In this document: positions 56,443-64,000 of the stretch, one piece after another
Layout of the letters: each line of letters opens with the position of its first letter
How positions within the stretch are numbered: the stretch's first letter is position 1
Origin: Naumannella halotolerans
GTDB lineage: Bacteria > Actinomycetota > Actinomycetes > Propionibacteriales > Propionibacteriaceae
Assembly: GCF_004364645.1 (NCBI RefSeq)
Contig: NZ_SOAW01000003.1
Coordinates: forward strand, 1 to 64,000
Direction of reading: 5' to 3'
DNA: 64,000 bases
Notes under the pieces: generated by a model
Told to the model about the DNA's origin: nothing
The model's input: only the letters and a program-made list of their open reading frames with translations
Database searches by the model: none
Translations under genes and position numbers: made by a program

Positions 56443-57251
56443 GCAGCCTCACCCAACTCGACCCGCAGTTCCTCGGCGAAGCGCTTGGTCAGGTCGGCGC
56501 GCCAGTCGATGCTGCCGTGCGGATCGGCGTACCAGACGTCGATGCCGTCGATCGCCTTGGTCAGTTCGGCGGCGGTCGGGACGCCGGTGAACCCGAGCCG
56601 GACCGGGCAGGTCGTCGAGGCGGTGATGGTGACGGCGAAGTCGCCACCCGGATCGGCCCGGGCGACCACGAACACCGCCGAACGTCCCATCGGGGTCAGC
56701 GAGGTCCGCCGCATCGCACTCGGTGAGCGCAGGGCACTGCCGGGCAGTTCGATCGCCCGCAGCAATTCCCCGGGGGCCAGGCTGATCTCCTGTGGTCCGC
56801 GGACGAAACCGATGATCGGGGTACGCCGGTCCCTCCCGTCGGGAGCCCAGATGACCGCAGTGCCGTCCAGGCCGGAGGTCAGCGAGGTCATCGGACCGGC
56901 GGGCAGGGCGAGGCAGATGTTGCCGCCGACGGTCGCCACCCGGTGGATCTTCCAGGACCCGAACAGGGCATCGACGCAGGGCCGGAACAGCGGGTGGGAG
57001 TCGGCTTCGGCCAGTTGCTCCAGGGTGCAGGTGGCGGCGATCCGGATGCCGCCGTCCGGCAGTTCCTCGATCGGCGGCCAGCCCATGGCGGTCAGGTCGA
57101 CCAGGCCGCGGATGCCCGGCCGAGGCTCGGAGTACAGCGCCGTACCGCCGCCCATGAAGGCTTCACCGGGCTCCAGCCACAGTTCATCGCGGCTGTGCGG
57201 GAGGCGCACATGCTCGATGTCGATGAGGTCCACGTCGCGAGCTAATCGCAT
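56439..57251 (-). CDS. Molybdenum hydroxylase FAD-binding subunit (YgfM-like)
   Basis: A 270-residue FAD-binding (PCMH/CO dehydrogenase flavoprotein) subunit. The start at 57251 (MRLARDVDLIDIEHVRLPHS) is chosen because the family begins a short way before the substrate-facing strand. FAD motifs are MGGGTALYSE (about 51-60) and ATVGGNICLALPAG (about 124-137). It accepts electrons from the FeS clusters of the fused subunit and passes them to NAD. It is the first gene of a two-gene operon with a four-base overlap, located between the 5'-nucleotidase and the hydroxylase gene. Confidence 0.88.
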   Translation of the reverse strand: MRLARDVDLIDIEHVRLPHSRDELWLEPGEAFMGGGTALYSEPRPGIRGLVDLTAMGWPPIEELPDGGIRIAATCTLEQLAEADSHPLFRPCVDALFGSWKIHRVATVGGNICLALPAGPMTSLTSGLDGTAVIWAPDGRDRRTPIIGFVRGPQEISLAPGELLRAIELPGSALRSPSAMRRTSLTPMGRSAVFVVARADPGGDFAVTITASTTCPVRLGFTGVPTAAELTKAIDGIDVWYADPHGSIDWRADLTKRFAEELRVELGEAA

Positions 57252-57323
57252 CGATATGTCAGCAGCATCACTTATGTATCGCGCAGGTAACGATCGGCCG
57301 GTCAATTTCTGGTCGAACGCTGA

Positions 57324-57364
57324 AATGCCCGGAAGTCGACGTCGAGCGACGACTTCCGGGCATT
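57324..57364 (-). terminator. Terminator of the 5'-nucleotidase gene
   Basis: A perfect 15-pair stem (AATGCCCGGAAGTCG with CGACTTCCGGGCATT) and an 11-base loop, starting ten bases after the stop of the minus-strand nucleotidase gene. It separates that gene from the hydroxylase operon that follows on the same strand. Confidence 0.8.
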
Positions 57365-57373
57365 GCGCGATCG

Positions 57374-59416
57374 TCAGCGGCGACGCCGCAGGAGCGCCGC
57401 ACCGACCACGGTCAGCGGGATCCCGAGCAGCAGTGCCGTCAGCGGTCCGGCACCGGTGTCGGCCAGCGGCGGCAGCTTGCCACCGTCCTCGGTGCCGGTG
57501 CCGGTGCCGGCACTGGGGGACCGGGTGGTCGACGGGTCACCGCTCGGGCTGGGGTCGGGGTCACCGCTCGGTCCGGGATCGGGGTCACCGCTCGGATCCG
57601 TGCTCGGCTCGGTCACCGGCGAACTGGTGACCACCTCCCAGTTCTCGTCACGGAATTCGGCCGGGTCGATCGTCTCGGTCTCGATCGCCCAGTCGATCAA
57701 CAACTGGCGGATCTCGAGGCGTTCGTCGTAGACCACCGGTGCGTCGGTGATGTGGGGGTATCCCGAACCGCCGGACTGCCGGTAGTTGTTGACGGCCATG
57801 ACGAAGGTGTCGTCGTCGGCGACCGGCGTACCGTCGGGGTGACTCAACCCCTCGATCCGTGATCCCACCGGTTGGGAGACGTTGATCGTGTAGTCGAGGT
57901 TGTCGATCACGTCGTAGCTGTAGTCGGGGATCGCCCGGCCGGCCTCGGCGTCCCAGGCGTTGGTGTCGGTCTCGGGGTCGAAGGTTGCCCCTTCCTCCAA
58001 CTGCACGAAGTAGCGCGCCGACCATTCCAGGTAGTCCTTCAACTCCGCACCGGTGAGTTCGACGCCGAGCAGGGTGTTCTCGTAGATGTAGAGGGCTGCC
58101 ATGTCGCGGATGGTCACCTCGCCCTGGTCGAAGACCACATCGCGGTTGAACGGCGATGCCTGGGAGATCACGGTGGCGTCGGCGTTCTCGGTGCCGGCCA
58201 GTGCTTCGCGTACCGTCTCGGTCTGTACCTGGTTCACCATGTCCAGCAAAGCGGTGTCCTCGTACCGCGAGGTGGCGCCGCTCATCTCCTCGGTGGAGGT
58301 GGCGATCGTGGTGTTCACGTAGTCGATCGTCGTCTCGTGGGCCTGGCTGACCGCCGCGACCACGGCCGGATCCTCGGCGACCTCACCGTGGGCGTACAGC
58401 GACACCGCCGTCGGTGGTGTGTCGGACCAGTTGACCTCGAAACCGTCACCGGAGGGGACCAGGTGCAGTGAGGTCTCGGAGACGCTGTTGCCCCAGTAAT
58501 AGGGCTGGGTGATCAAGGTCTTGCCACCGTCGTTCTTCTCGACGATGGTCTCCGGGATGTCCTGGTGGGTGTGCCCGGCGACGACCACATCAAGATCAGG
58601 TACGTTCTCGGCGAGCGAGGTCGCGAGGTTCTCCTGCCGGGCCGAGGCATCCCAGGTCTGGCCCTCGGGGTCGAGACCGGTGTGGGCCAGGGCAACCACC
58701 ACATCGGCGCCCTCGGCCTTCAACTGCGGGACGTACTGCTGCACCGTCTCCACCTGATCGGCGAAGTCGATCTTGTCCTCGACGATGGCCTTGTCCCAGT
58801 AGCGGACGCCGGGGGTGACCACGCCGACGACACCGATCTGCACCTGCTGGCCGTCGATGGTGCGTTCGATCATGGTCGTCGGCGGGCGGCTCGGCTCCTC
58901 GGTGCCGGCGACCAGGGCGTTCGCTCCGAGCAGTGGTGCCTCGAGTTGTTCGGCGTAGCTGTCGAGCAGCTCCAGACCGTAGTTGTACTCGTGGTTGCCG
59001 ACCACCTGGGCGTCGTAGTCCAGGGCATTGAATGCCGCCGCCATCGGGTGGCTCTCACCGGTCTCGGTGACCGGTTCGCGGTAACCGTAGAGGTAGGTCA
59101 GCGGGGTCCCCTGGATGGCGTCGCCGTTGTCGAACAGCAGCACCGACTCCTCACCCTTCTCCTGGCGTACCTCGTTGATCAAGGTGCCCAGTCGCGCCAG
59201 TCCCAGCTCCTCACCCTCGGGGTAGGGGGCGTCGGCGAAGTAGTCCCAGTTCAGCACGTGGCCGTGGTTGTCGGTGGTGGCCAGCAGCGTCAGGTCGATC
59301 GGTTCGGCGGCCTCATCGGCCCGGGCCGTGGACGGAGCGGCGAGCAGCAGCAGGGCGGCGGCGGAGGCGGCGAGCGCAGCGGTACGTGGTGCGCGACGGC
59401 GGTGGGGGGACGACAT
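57374..59416 (-). CDS. Surface-anchored 5'-nucleotidase / 2',3'-cyclic phosphodiesterase
   Basis: A 680-residue secreted nucleotidase. A Sec signal peptide (about residues 1-33, ending STARA) is followed by the metallophosphoesterase domain with TTDNHGH, FDNGDAIQG, GNHEYNYG and GHTHQD as metal ligands. The substrate-binding C-terminal domain of the 5'-nucleotidase family (about residues 370-600) follows, then a Pro/Ser/Asp-rich stalk and a sorting signal: LADTG, a hydrophobic helix and RRRR. LAxTG is the class E sortase motif of high-GC actinobacteria. It should release nucleosides from external nucleotides, feeding the purine genes next to it. AAAGG precedes the ATG. Confidence 0.9.
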   Translation of the reverse strand: MSSPHRRRAPRTAALAASAAALLLLAAPSTARADEAAEPIDLTLLATTDNHGHVLNWDYFADAPYPEGEELGLARLGTLINEVRQEKGEESVLLFDNGDAIQGTPLTYLYGYREPVTETGESHPMAAAFNALDYDAQVVGNHEYNYGLELLDSYAEQLEAPLLGANALVAGTEEPSRPPTTMIERTIDGQQVQIGVVGVVTPGVRYWDKAIVEDKIDFADQVETVQQYVPQLKAEGADVVVALAHTGLDPEGQTWDASARQENLATSLAENVPDLDVVVAGHTHQDIPETIVEKNDGGKTLITQPYYWGNSVSETSLHLVPSGDGFEVNWSDTPPTAVSLYAHGEVAEDPAVVAAVSQAHETTIDYVNTTIATSTEEMSGATSRYEDTALLDMVNQVQTETVREALAGTENADATVISQASPFNRDVVFDQGEVTIRDMAALYIYENTLLGVELTGAELKDYLEWSARYFVQLEEGATFDPETDTNAWDAEAGRAIPDYSYDVIDNLDYTINVSQPVGSRIEGLSHPDGTPVADDDTFVMAVNNYRQSGGSGYPHITDAPVVYDERLEIRQLLIDWAIETETIDPAEFRDENWEVVTSSPVTEPSTDPSGDPDPGPSGDPDPSPSGDPSTTRSPSAGTGTGTEDGGKLPPLADTGAGPLTALLLGIPLTVVGAALLRRRR

Positions 59417-59580
59417 GGCGGCCTTTCACTCGGGGGGCGATGCGTCGGCCCACGGCGAGGTGGGTCCGGACAGCGGCAGCCTAGAGCAGCGGCCGGGTGG
59501 GCGGTGCGGGTTCGGCCGGATGGGTGGACGGCAGCGGCTCCTCCTTCGCCGCGGTGGCCGACTCCCGGTCGGGGATCTCG

Positions 59581-59586
59581 TAGCGT
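59581..59586 (+). promoter_or_regulatory. -10 box of a likely leaderless transcript (PPOX gene)
   Basis: TAGCGT ends exactly six bases before the ATG at 59593. Confidence 0.5.
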
Positions 59587-59592
59587 GGGCCC

Positions 59593-60018
59593 ATGCCTCG
59601 TACCATCGCCGACCTGACACCGGATGCACTCGCCTTCCTCGCCGAGCGGCACCTGGGAGTGGTGACCACCCTGCGGGCCGACGGCAGCCCGCAGGTGGTG
59701 GCGGTCGGGTTCACCTACGATCCGGAATCGGGGCTGGCGCGGGTGATCACCTCGGGCGATTCGTCCAAGGTGCGCAATGCCGAGCGACGGACCTGGGCGG
59801 TGCTGAGCCAGGTCGACGGCCGCCGCTGGCTGAGCCTGGAGGGGACGGCCCGGGTACTGACCGATCCGTCGGCGGTGGCTGATGCCGAAGCCCGGTACGC
59901 GCAGCGCTACCGCGTACCCCGGCCGAATCCGAAGCGGGTGGTGATCGAGGTGACGATCGAGCGGGTGCTGGGGTCGCGGATGCTGTTCGAGGAGGGACCG
60001 GGCATCGTCAGCAGGTGA
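59593..60018 (+). CDS. PPOX-class (F420-type) oxidoreductase
   Basis: A 141-residue split-barrel flavin/F420-binding protein. It starts [20 protein letters not shown]; the barrel strands [20 protein letters not shown] and [16 protein letters not shown] are diagnostic for actinobacterial PPOX F420-dependent families. [17 protein letters not shown] and a C-terminal [10 protein letters not shown] follow. The reaction is not determined. It lies alone between the nucleotidase (divergent) and the M24 peptidase (convergent). Confidence 0.85.
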   Translation: MPRTIADLTPDALAFLAERHLGVVTTLRADGSPQVVAVGFTYDPESGLARVITSGDSSKVRNAERRTWAVLSQVDGRRWLSLEGTARVLTDPSAVADAEARYAQRYRVPRPNPKRVVIEVTIERVLGSRMLFEEGPGIVSR

Positions 60019-60041
60019 TCATGGACGAAGTCCGTCACCGA

Positions 60042-61166
60042 TCACGTCGCCGGCAACACCGTCAATCCGTGCGGCTGGTTGTTCAGCCGCTCGCAGCCGT
60101 CGGCCGTGACCACCACGATGTCCTCGATCCGGGCACCCCATTCACCGGCGTGATAGATCCCCGGTTCCACCGAGAACGCCATCCCGGGCTCCACCGCCAG
60201 GGTGTTCCCGGCGACGATGTAGGGCGCCTCGTGCACCGACAGGCCGATCCCGTGGCCGGTGCGGTGGGTGAAGAACTCCTCGAGACCGGCCCTTCGCAGA
60301 CTCTCCCGGGCGCGCGCATCGATCGCCTCGGCGCTGATCCCGGGTCGGACCGCGGCGACCGCCGAGGCCTGGGCCTCCTCCAGTGCCGCGATCTGTGCGG
60401 CGATCGCCGGATCGGGTGCACCGATGCTGTAGGTACGGGTGCAGTCGGAGTTGTAGCCACTGGGCAGCGGACCACCGATGTCGACCACCACGATGTCACC
60501 GTTGTTGATCACCCGGTCCGAGACCTCGTGGTGCGGGTCGGCGCCGTTCGGCCCGGAGCCGACGATCACGAAGTCGGCCCGGGCATGTCCCTCGGCGACG
60601 ATCGCGGAGGCGATGTCAGCGCCGACCTCCCGTTCGGTCCGGCCGGCGCGCAGCCACCGGGCCATGCCGGCGTGCACCCGGTCGATCGCCGCCCCGGCTT
60701 CGCGGAGCTGGGCGATCTCGGACTCGTCCTTGCGCATCCACAACTGGCTGAGCAGAGGGGTCGCCGAGACCGCCGGGGCTGCCAGCCGGGTGTTCAGCGG
60801 GATCAGGTGCAGTGCCGGCATCGCATCGGTGACGGCGGCGGTCGCGGGCGTGCCCAGCGCATCGAGCACCAGCGCGTACGGATCGGCGCCGTCGATCCAG
60901 TCGAGGACCGGCAGACCGAGTGTGGTCACCGCACCGGTCCGCCAGGCCCCGAGTTCCAGATGGGGTACGACCAGCGAGGCCGGGCGACCGTCGGCGGGGA
61001 TCACCAGGCAGGTCAGCCGTTCGAAGGATTCGGCCTCCGAACCGACCAGATAGCGCAGGTCGGCGCCGGGGGTCACCAAGAGCCCGGCCAGGCCGGCCCC
61101 GGCTGCCAGGGATGCGGCGCGTTCCAGTCGGCGGCCGAACACGGAGGGGTCGAGGACGCTGCTCAT
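60042..61166 (-). CDS. M24-family metallopeptidase (Xaa-Pro aminopeptidase-like)
   Basis: A 374-residue protein with a creatinase-like N-terminal domain (to about residue 140) and a pita-bread peptidase domain. Metal ligands are visible: the Asp of VVVDIGG and YNSDCTRTY, the His of RTGHGIGLSVHEAP, and the Glu residues of EPGMAFSVEPGIY and ARIEDIVVV. The start at 61166 follows a -10 box by six bases. Family members cut X-Pro bonds or hydrolyse creatine-like amides. Without more context the peptidase role is most likely. Confidence 0.88.
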   Translation of the reverse strand: MSSVLDPSVFGRRLERAASLAAGAGLAGLLVTPGADLRYLVGSEAESFERLTCLVIPADGRPASLVVPHLELGAWRTGAVTTLGLPVLDWIDGADPYALVLDALGTPATAAVTDAMPALHLIPLNTRLAAPAVSATPLLSQLWMRKDESEIAQLREAGAAIDRVHAGMARWLRAGRTEREVGADIASAIVAEGHARADFVIVGSGPNGADPHHEVSDRVINNGDIVVVDIGGPLPSGYNSDCTRTYSIGAPDPAIAAQIAALEEAQASAVAAVRPGISAEAIDARARESLRRAGLEEFFTHRTGHGIGLSVHEAPYIVAGNTLAVEPGMAFSVEPGIYHAGEWGARIEDIVVVTADGCERLNNQPHGLTVLPAT

Positions 61167-61172
61167 GGCACG

Positions 61173-61178
61173 ACTGTA
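61173..61178 (-). promoter_or_regulatory. -10 box of a likely leaderless transcript (M24 peptidase)
   Basis: On the minus strand TACAGT ends exactly six bases before the ATG at 61166. Confidence 0.55.
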
Positions 61179-61257
61179 GCCATCGGCGCTCACTGCGCCG
61201 GGGGCCCCGGCCGAGGGTCTCCTCGGTGGGTCCACCGGCGTCGGGCAGAACCCGGGT

Positions 61258-62289
61258 TCAGCGCGGGATCTGCGGGTCCTCGGTGAAGGACAACCCGACC
61301 TGATCGGCGCAGGCCTGCAGGATCTTCATCACCGACACGGTGTCGGACAGCGGCATGATCGCCGACTCGGTCCGGCCGGCGCGGATCGACTCGGTGACCT
61401 CGACCAGCTCGTGGTAGTAGCCGCCGCCGATGGGCGGATGCTCGTGGTGCTGGTCGGCCCGGCCGGTCCAGTTCATGTGGTGCACGATGAACCGATCGGG
61501 GTGGTGGAACCGGGGCGGGATCTCGATCCAACCCTCCGTACCCAGGATCGCCGCCCGCCCCGGCCCGGCGTTCTCGATCGAGCAGTAGAGCGAGGCGAGC
61601 AGCCCGTCGGAGTAGCCGAGCTGGATGCTGGTGGAGGCATCCACACCGTTGTCGTAGTGGCTGGCGGCGGCGACCACGCTTTCGGGGTCACCGAGGAAGT
61701 ACTGAGCCAAGGAGACCGGGTAGACCCCCAGGTCGAGCAGGGCCCCGCCGGCGGTCGACGGCTCGAACAGTCTGTGCCCGGCCTGGAAGGGACGGCCGAG
61801 GCACAGATCGGCCTGCACCCCGCGTACCTCACCGATCGCGCCGCTGTCGACCAGCTCGACGATCTTCACGATCGCCGGCAGGAAGCGGGTCCACATCGCC
61901 TCCATGACGAAGCGGTCGTGTTTCCGCGCCGCCTCGACGATCGCCATCGTCCCGTCCAACGTCGCGGTGAAGGCCTTCTCCACCAGCAGATGCTTCCCGG
62001 CGGCCAGCGCGGCCTCGGCGATCGCCTGGTGCTGGGCGTGCGGGGTGGCGATGTAGAGGACGTCGACCTCGGGGGAGTGGATCAGCTCGTCGTAGCTGCC
62101 GTAGGCGATCGGCGTACCGCTCGCCCCCTCGTCATCGGCATGGTCGTCGATGAACGCCTGCGCCCGCTCGGCCGAGCGGGAACCGACCGCGGTGAGGGTG
62201 GCATTGGGTACCAGCGCCAGGTCGCGGACCAGGTTGTTGGCGATGCTCCCGGGCCCGACGATGCCCCAGCGGACGGTTTCGATGCTCAT
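61258..62289 (-). CDS. Gfo/Idh/MocA-family oxidoreductase
   Basis: A 343-residue NAD(P)-dependent dehydrogenase. The Rossmann motif is RWGIVGPGSIANNLVRDL at the N-terminus. The conserved EKP-type lysine motif reads LLVEKAFT, and the C-terminal domain contains GGALLDLGVYPVSLAQYFLG. These features resemble dihydrodiol dehydrogenase and sugar oxidoreductases of this superfamily. The substrate cannot be told. It is divergent from a LysR regulator that may control it. Confidence 0.87.
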   Translation of the reverse strand: MSIETVRWGIVGPGSIANNLVRDLALVPNATLTAVGSRSAERAQAFIDDHADDEGASGTPIAYGSYDELIHSPEVDVLYIATPHAQHQAIAEAALAAGKHLLVEKAFTATLDGTMAIVEAARKHDRFVMEAMWTRFLPAIVKIVELVDSGAIGEVRGVQADLCLGRPFQAGHRLFEPSTAGGALLDLGVYPVSLAQYFLGDPESVVAAASHYDNGVDASTSIQLGYSDGLLASLYCSIENAGPGRAAILGTEGWIEIPPRFHHPDRFIVHHMNWTGRADQHHEHPPIGGGYYHELVEVTESIRAGRTESAIMPLSDTVSVMKILQACADQVGLSFTEDPQIPR

Positions 62290-62381
62290 GGCTTCTGCCT
62301 AGAGGACTGCGGCGGTCCGGTCAAGTCCGCAAGTGGTACGAAGACCCGTCGTGGCCCTGCTGATCGTGAGACGATCCGAGA

Positions 62382-63299
62382 ATGCCGCGGCCGTTCACGC
62401 TGATCCAGCTCCGCTACTTCCAGGCCGTGGCGCGGGCGCAGAGCATCACCACGGCAGCGGCGCGGCTGGAGGTCTCGCAGTCGACGGTCTCCACCGCGAT
62501 GGCCGAGCTGGAACGCGCGCTCGGGGTGGAGCTGTTCATCCGTCGCCGGAACCGCTCGGTCGTGCTGTCGCCGATGGGGCGACGGCTGTGGTCCAACATC
62601 GACATCTTCCTCGAACAGGCAGATGCTCTCTACGAGACCGCACAGGGAATCCGTGACGACGAGGTCTCCGGGTTGCTGCGGATCGCCGTCTTCAGCCCGA
62701 TCGCCCCGTTCCGGGCACCGGAGATCGTGGCCGCTTATGAGCACCGGTTCCCGCGGGTGCGGCTGGAGGTGGGGGAGGGTGATCTGGCCGAGTTGCAGGA
62801 ACTGCTGATGTCGGGTGATTGTGAGCTCGCCCTGGCCTATGACCTGGATCTGCCGGCCGGTTTCGATCGGACCGTGGTCGCCCGGATCCCACCGCATGTG
62901 CTGGTTCCCCATGATCACCCGGCCGCCCGGGCAGGGAAACCGGTCAGACTCACCGACTTCGACGACGAACCGTTGATCGCCCTGGGGTTGCCGCATTCGC
63001 GTGAGTACTACGAACGGCTGTTCGCCCAACTGGGGATGGAGCCCAAGGTGCGGCACCGGTTCCGCAACTACGAGACCGTCCGGGCCTTCGTCGCCGCCGG
63101 TCACGGCTGGACCGTGCTCAATCAACGGGTTCCCTCGATCGGCGGTGCCACCCAGCCGGTGGCCCTGGAGATCGTGGAGGAGCTGCCGCCGGTGGAGGTG
63201 GTGCTCGCACGACCGGCCGGTGTGACGCTGACCCGCCGGGCCGAACGTTTCGTCGAGGTCTGTGCCGAGCTGTACGCCGATCGTTGGCCCGCCTACTGA
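62382..63299 (+). CDS. LysR-type transcriptional regulator
   Basis: A 305-residue LysR regulator. The helix-turn-helix covers residues 5-65 (TLIQLRYFQAVARAQSITTA and LEVSQSTVSTAMAELERALG), followed by the effector domain. The 92 bases between it and the divergent oxidoreductase gene are the likely operator region. The next gene on the same strand, an MHS-type transporter starting 146 bases later, is another candidate target. The ligand is unknown. Confidence 0.88.
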   Translation: MPRPFTLIQLRYFQAVARAQSITTAAARLEVSQSTVSTAMAELERALGVELFIRRRNRSVVLSPMGRRLWSNIDIFLEQADALYETAQGIRDDEVSGLLRIAVFSPIAPFRAPEIVAAYEHRFPRVRLEVGEGDLAELQELLMSGDCELALAYDLDLPAGFDRTVVARIPPHVLVPHDHPAARAGKPVRLTDFDDEPLIALGLPHSREYYERLFAQLGMEPKVRHRFRNYETVRAFVAAGHGWTVLNQRVPSIGGATQPVALEIVEELPPVEVVLARPAGVTLTRRAERFVEVCAELYADRWPAY

Positions 63300-63444
63300 C
63301 CGGCCGCGGCACGGGCTGTTGACCGGTCTCGGCGGTCGGCATCGATGTCTTCGATGGCCCGGCAACGGCTGTCTCGATCGGACTTCATCGAAGGGCAACC
63401 CGGAAACGCTGGCGGCCCCCCGCGGTTGGGACGACGATGTCGGT

Positions 63445-64000
63445 ATGACAAACCCCTCGTTGGCCGCACGACCGACACGTGCGACGACTGTGCAGAAGAA
63501 GGTGCTGCTGGGTGGCAGCGTCGGGCAGTTCATCGAGTTCTACGACTTCACCCTGTACGGGTTGACGGCGGTGATCTTCTCCACCCACTTCTTCCCCCAG
63601 GGCGATGCGCTGACGGGGCTGCTGGTGGTTTTCGCCACCTTCGGCGTCGCCTTCGTCTGCCGTCCCCTGGGCGGACTCTTCTTCGGCGCCCTGGGTGACC
63701 GGATCGGTCGACGGCGCACTCTGGCCATCACGCTCTTCCTGGTCGGCGGGGCAACCACCTTGATCGGGTTGTTGCCCACCTTCCATCAGGTCGGGTGGCT
63801 GGCGCCGGTGCTGCTGGTGCTGTGCCGTTTGGCACAAGGGTTCTCCGCCGGCGGAGAATCGGTCGGCGGGCCCTCCTTCGTCTTCGAGCACGCCCCGGTG
63901 GCCCGTCGCGGGTTCTGGATCAACATCACCCTGGCCGCGACCGCCCTGCCCTCGGTGGTCGCCGGCGGCTTGATCCTGGCCCTGAGCACCGGCCTCAGCG
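63445..64000 (+). CDS. MHS-family MFS transporter (5' part, cut by the window edge)
   Basis: The first 185 residues of a major facilitator transporter starting MTNPSLAARPTRATTVQKKV. The metabolite:H+ symporter (MHS) signature is clear: GSVGQFIEFYDFTLYGLTAV in helix 1 and RPLGGLFFGALGDRIGRRRT between helices 2 and 3, followed by RLAQGFSAGGESVGG in helix 4. MHS members carry organic acids, betaines or related compounds with protons. The rest of the gene lies beyond the window. Its regulator may be the LysR protein just upstream. Confidence 0.85.
   Translation, partial: MTNPSLAARPTRATTVQKKVLLGGSVGQFIEFYDFTLYGLTAVIFSTHFFPQGDALTGLLVVFATFGVAFVCRPLGGLFFGALGDRIGRRRTLAITLFLVGGATTLIGLLPTFHQVGWLAPVLLVLCRLAQGFSAGGESVGGPSFVFEHAPVARRGFWINITLAATALPSVVAGGLILALSTGLS

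Noticed and set aside
52137-57251. A CO-dehydrogenase (Cox) gene cluster, because XdhC/CoxI-like and three-domain hydroxylase genes occur
   Set aside because: CO dehydrogenases have separate small, medium and large chains and a CoxL active-site loop with a special cysteine motif. Here FeS is fused to the Mo chain and no such loop is seen.

Overview
The window is about 64 kb of high-GC chromosomal DNA from an actinobacterium. The evidence is codon usage, an IdeR-like iron box, a short SRP RNA followed by dnaX-ybaB-recR, an ileS T-box that appears to act on translation, a monomeric NADP isocitrate dehydrogenase, an LAxTG sorting motif, and many genes whose -10 box lies six bases before the start codon (leaderless mRNAs). 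The gene mix would fit the Propionibacteriales, but I cannot fix the family by eye. The first 65 bases are the end of an IS3-type transposase gene.

Region by region: 0.2-2.4 kb holds an azoreductase, a membrane protein of unknown function and a DoxX protein. 2.5-8.0 kb is an N-methyl (glycine betaine or stachydrine-like) demethylation cluster: a Rieske oxygenase, its ferredoxin reductase, a DgcA/StcD-type demethylase and a divergent LysR regulator. 8.1-9.1 kb holds a small membrane protein and a frameshifted glycine-rich gene. 9.1-15.9 kb is an alpha-glucoside module: a LacI regulator and GH13 glucosidase face malEFG across an intergenic region with two matching operators. 16-20.3 kb holds a PD-(D/E)XK nuclease-like protein, tRNA-Ser(CGA), a LytR_C protein, a HerA-like ATPase with a frameshifted tail, and a PepSY lipoprotein. 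20.5-25 kb is the efeUOB iron importer behind an IdeR-like box. 25.1-29.4 kb holds a zinc alcohol dehydrogenase preceded by two tiny ORFs and an attenuator-like hairpin, divergent from a cobalamin riboswitch and metE.

29.5-34.1 kb is a scarred accessory stretch: a deletion fused the remnants of two divergent genes (an ABC permease and a LuxR-type response regulator). It is followed by an ECF-type S component with a broken N-terminus, several unknown membrane or lipoproteins of atypical composition, a broken ribbon-helix-helix antitoxin and tRNA-Ser(GGA). 34.3-49.1 kb is housekeeping: icd, a DUF418 protein, SRP RNA, a GltB-like protein, an SDR, dnaX, ybaB, recR and T-box-controlled ileS (type 2 IleRS with a GTHH signature). 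49.3-59.4 kb is a purine/molybdenum-hydroxylase region: a MocA-like transferase, a nitroreductase, a guanine-type deaminase, XdhC, an XdhD-like fused FeS-Mo subunit, an FAD subunit and a surface-anchored 5'-nucleotidase. 59.6-64 kb holds a PPOX protein, an M24 peptidase, a Gfo/Idh/MocA oxidoreductase, a LysR regulator and the start of an MHS transporter.

No complete phage, CRISPR array or clearly new multi-gene system is visible. The least explained signals are the two-ORF leader at 26.25-26.64 kb, three families of palindromic or tandem non-coding repeats (20.4/38.3/50.0 kb; 51.6-52.1 kb; 53.2-53.5 kb), and the transferred-looking stretch beside tRNA-Ser(GGA).
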